Assembly (NCBI GenBank): GCA_021811865.1
Contig: JAKAQB010000014.1
Coordinates: 1 to 64,000, forward strand
Source: Actinomycetes bacterium
GTDB taxonomy: Bacteria > Actinomycetota > Acidimicrobiia > Acidimicrobiales > Palsa-688
Direction: 5' to 3'
Length of the DNA stretch: 64,000 nucleotides
The translations under genes were made by a program, and so were the position numbers. Positions within the stretch are counted from its first letter, which is position 1, and each line of letters begins with the position of its first letter. The notes under the pieces are model-generated. The model ran no database searches and was not told the DNA's origin. It was given only the letters and a program-made list of their open reading frames with translations. Below, piece after piece: positions 62,703-64,000 of the stretch.

Positions 62703-64000
62703 TCACGCCCGGAGCAGATCGGCGACGCGGAAGGCCAAGTCCAGCGACTGGCGCCCGTTGAGCCGCGGGTCGCAGGTGGTCGTGTACCGCAGCTCGAGGT
62801 CGTCCTCACCGATGGCCTCCGAGCCGCCGAGACACTCCGTGACGTTGTCGCCGGTCAGCTCGACGTGCACGCCGCCCGGCCAGATGCCCCCCGCCCGGCA
62901 GGCGCCGAAGAACCCCGAGATCTCGGTGATCACATCCTCGAACTGGCGGGTCTTGCGGCCGCCGGGTCCGGTGTAGGTGTTTCCGTGCATGGGGTCACAG
63001 GCCCAGACGACAGGATGCCCGGCGTCGCGCACCGCCGAGAGCAGCGGGGGCAGGGTCTTGCCGACGAGGCCGGCGCCCATGCGGCTCACAAGCATCAGCC
63101 GGCCGGCGACGCGCTCGGGATCGAGCCGGCCGCAGAGCGCCACCACCTCCTCCGGGGTCGCCTCGGGGCCGATCTTTGCGCCGAGGGGATTGGCGATGCC
63201 GGCCAGGAACTCGACGTGCGCCCCGTCGAGCTGGCGGGTCCGCTCGCCGACCCACAGCAGGTGGGCGGAGGTGTCGTACCAGTCGCCGGAAAGCGAGTCG
63301 CGCCGGGTCATCGCCTCCTCGTAGCCGAGGATCAGCGCCTCGTGGCTGGTCCAGAAATCGACCTGGTGGAGATCCTTCTCGTCGCCGAGGTTGATGCCGC
63401 AGGCCCGCATGAACCGGAGGGCGCGCTCGATCTCGTCGGCGATGGCGGCGTAGTGCCGGCCGCCTGGGCTGCTCGCCACGAACTCCTGGTTCCACACGTG
63501 CACCTGGGAGAGGTCGGCGTACCCGCCCTTGGTGAACGCCCGGAGCAGGTTGAGCGTCGACGCCGACTGGTGGTAGGAGCGCAGGAGCCGCCCGGGGTCG
63601 GGGGTACGGGCCTCGACGGTCGGGGCGTCGTCGTTGACGATGTGGCCGCGGAAGGCCGGGAGCTCGACGCCGTCGACGACCTCGGTCGGCGAGGAGCGGG
63701 GCTTGGCGAACTGGCCGGCGATGCGCCCGACCTTCACGACCGGCACCCCGCCGGCATAGGTGAGCACGACCGCCATCTGCAGTATGACCTTCAGCTTGTC
63801 GCGGATCGTGTCAGCGCCGAAGTCAGTGAAGGACTCGGCGCAGTCTCCGGCTTGGAGGAGAAAGGCCTCGCCGTGCGCGACTCCAGCGAGGGATCGACGG
63901 AGGCTGGCCGCCTCACCGGCGAACACGAGGGGCGGGAGGGTCGACAGCTCCTTCAATGCCTGCTCGAGCGCGTGGGGATCCGGCCAGTCCGGCTGTTGTG
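62703..64000 (-). CDS. aroF: Class II 3-deoxy-D-arabino-heptulosonate 7-phosphate synthase, 5' end outside window
   Basis: This is partial: the frame continues past base 64000, where it reads QQPDWPDPHALEQALKELST, close to the usual N-terminus of the family, so only about 10-20 residues are missing. It joins phosphoenolpyruvate and erythrose 4-phosphate in the first shikimate step. Motifs include LLQAGDCAESF, KVGRIAGQFAKPRSSPTEVV, GINLGDEKDLHQVDFWTSHE, VVWACDPMHGNTYT, and HVELTGDNVTECLGG. A TTG at 63956 is an internal codon, not the start. Confidence 0.94.
   Translation of the reverse strand, partial: QQPDWPDPHALEQALKELSTLPPLVFAGEAASLRRSLAGVAHGEAFLLQAGDCAESFTDFGADTIRDKLKVILQMAVVLTYAGGVPVVKVGRIAGQFAKPRSSPTEVVDGVELPAFRGHIVNDDAPTVEARTPDPGRLLRSYHQSASTLNLLRAFTKGGYADLSQVHVWNQEFVASSPGGRHYAAIADEIERALRFMRACGINLGDEKDLHQVDFWTSHEALILGYEEAMTRRDSLSGDWYDTSAHLLWVGERTRQLDGAHVEFLAGIANPLGAKIGPEATPEEVVALCGRLDPERVAGRLMLVSRMGAGLVGKTLPPLLSAVRDAGHPVVWACDPMHGNTYTGPGGRKTRQFEDVITEISGFFGACRAGGIWPGGVHVELTGDNVTECLGGSEAIGEDDLELRYTTTCDPRLNGRQSLDLAFRVADLLRA

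Overview
The window is GC-rich chromosomal DNA with many GTG and TTG starts and 1-4 base gene overlaps (ATGA, GTGA, TTGA). Gene content and order (clpP-clpX-folC-ndk-mreBCD-mrdA-rodA, radical SAM pair-rng-rplU-rpmA-obgE-proB, class II DAHP synthase, fused CobL, CobN with a ChlI/ChlD-type partner, DUF6457) point to an actinobacterium, perhaps of the Acidimicrobiia. That placement is inference. No insertion sequence, phage gene or CRISPR array is visible.

Region 1-6.9 kb is an accessory metal-resistance segment, all on the minus strand. It holds an ArsR-type repressor with a palindrome at its start, small CPCC and SHOCT proteins, a decayed methyltransferase at the window edge, two hypothetical genes (one with a pair of compensating frameshifts), and a mercuric reductase (merA) coupled to a second ArsR-type repressor with a 17-bp inverted repeat upstream.

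Region 7-30.8 kb is a nearly complete aerobic cobalamin cluster. A cobalamin riboswitch (minus strand, about 18610-18755) heads a nine-gene overlapping operon, cobQ-fhuF-like-cobN-chlID-cobU-cobS-cbiB-cobC-cobA. A second minus operon is cobG-cobH-cobI-cobJ. The plus operon is cobO-cobB-(RHH/CobI fusion)-cobM-cobL-cobE-cobF. cobK stands alone and bluB-cobT is one fused gene. Together they run from uroporphyrinogen III to the assembled cofactor, apart from a dedicated cob(II)yrinate reductase, an L-threonine kinase and a cobalt transporter, which I do not see. The most unusual element is a ribbon-helix-helix DNA-binding domain fused to an extra CobI-like methyltransferase, with a perfect 14-bp-arm palindrome directly before its start codon.

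Region 30.9-37.2 kb holds a DUF6457 protein, an MpaB-type oxygenase behind a glycosyltransferase-like gene, a secreted kelch-repeat protein and a GGDEF-EAL signalling protein. Two convergent tRNA genes (Gly-TCC, Pro-TGG) follow.

Region 37.6-64 kb is core genome: trigger factor and Clp protease, folC, ndk, the rod-shape and peptidoglycan operon, the radical SAM/DUF2344 pair, RNase E/G, L21, L27, Obg, proline synthesis (proB, proA), a short 6-phosphogluconate dehydrogenase, PspA, a MoxR/VWA pair, a 4Fe-4S sulfonucleotide reductase and a class II DAHP synthase cut by the window end. Many transcripts appear leaderless or nearly so: a TANNNT hexamer sits 7-11 bases before the start codon of at least ten genes.
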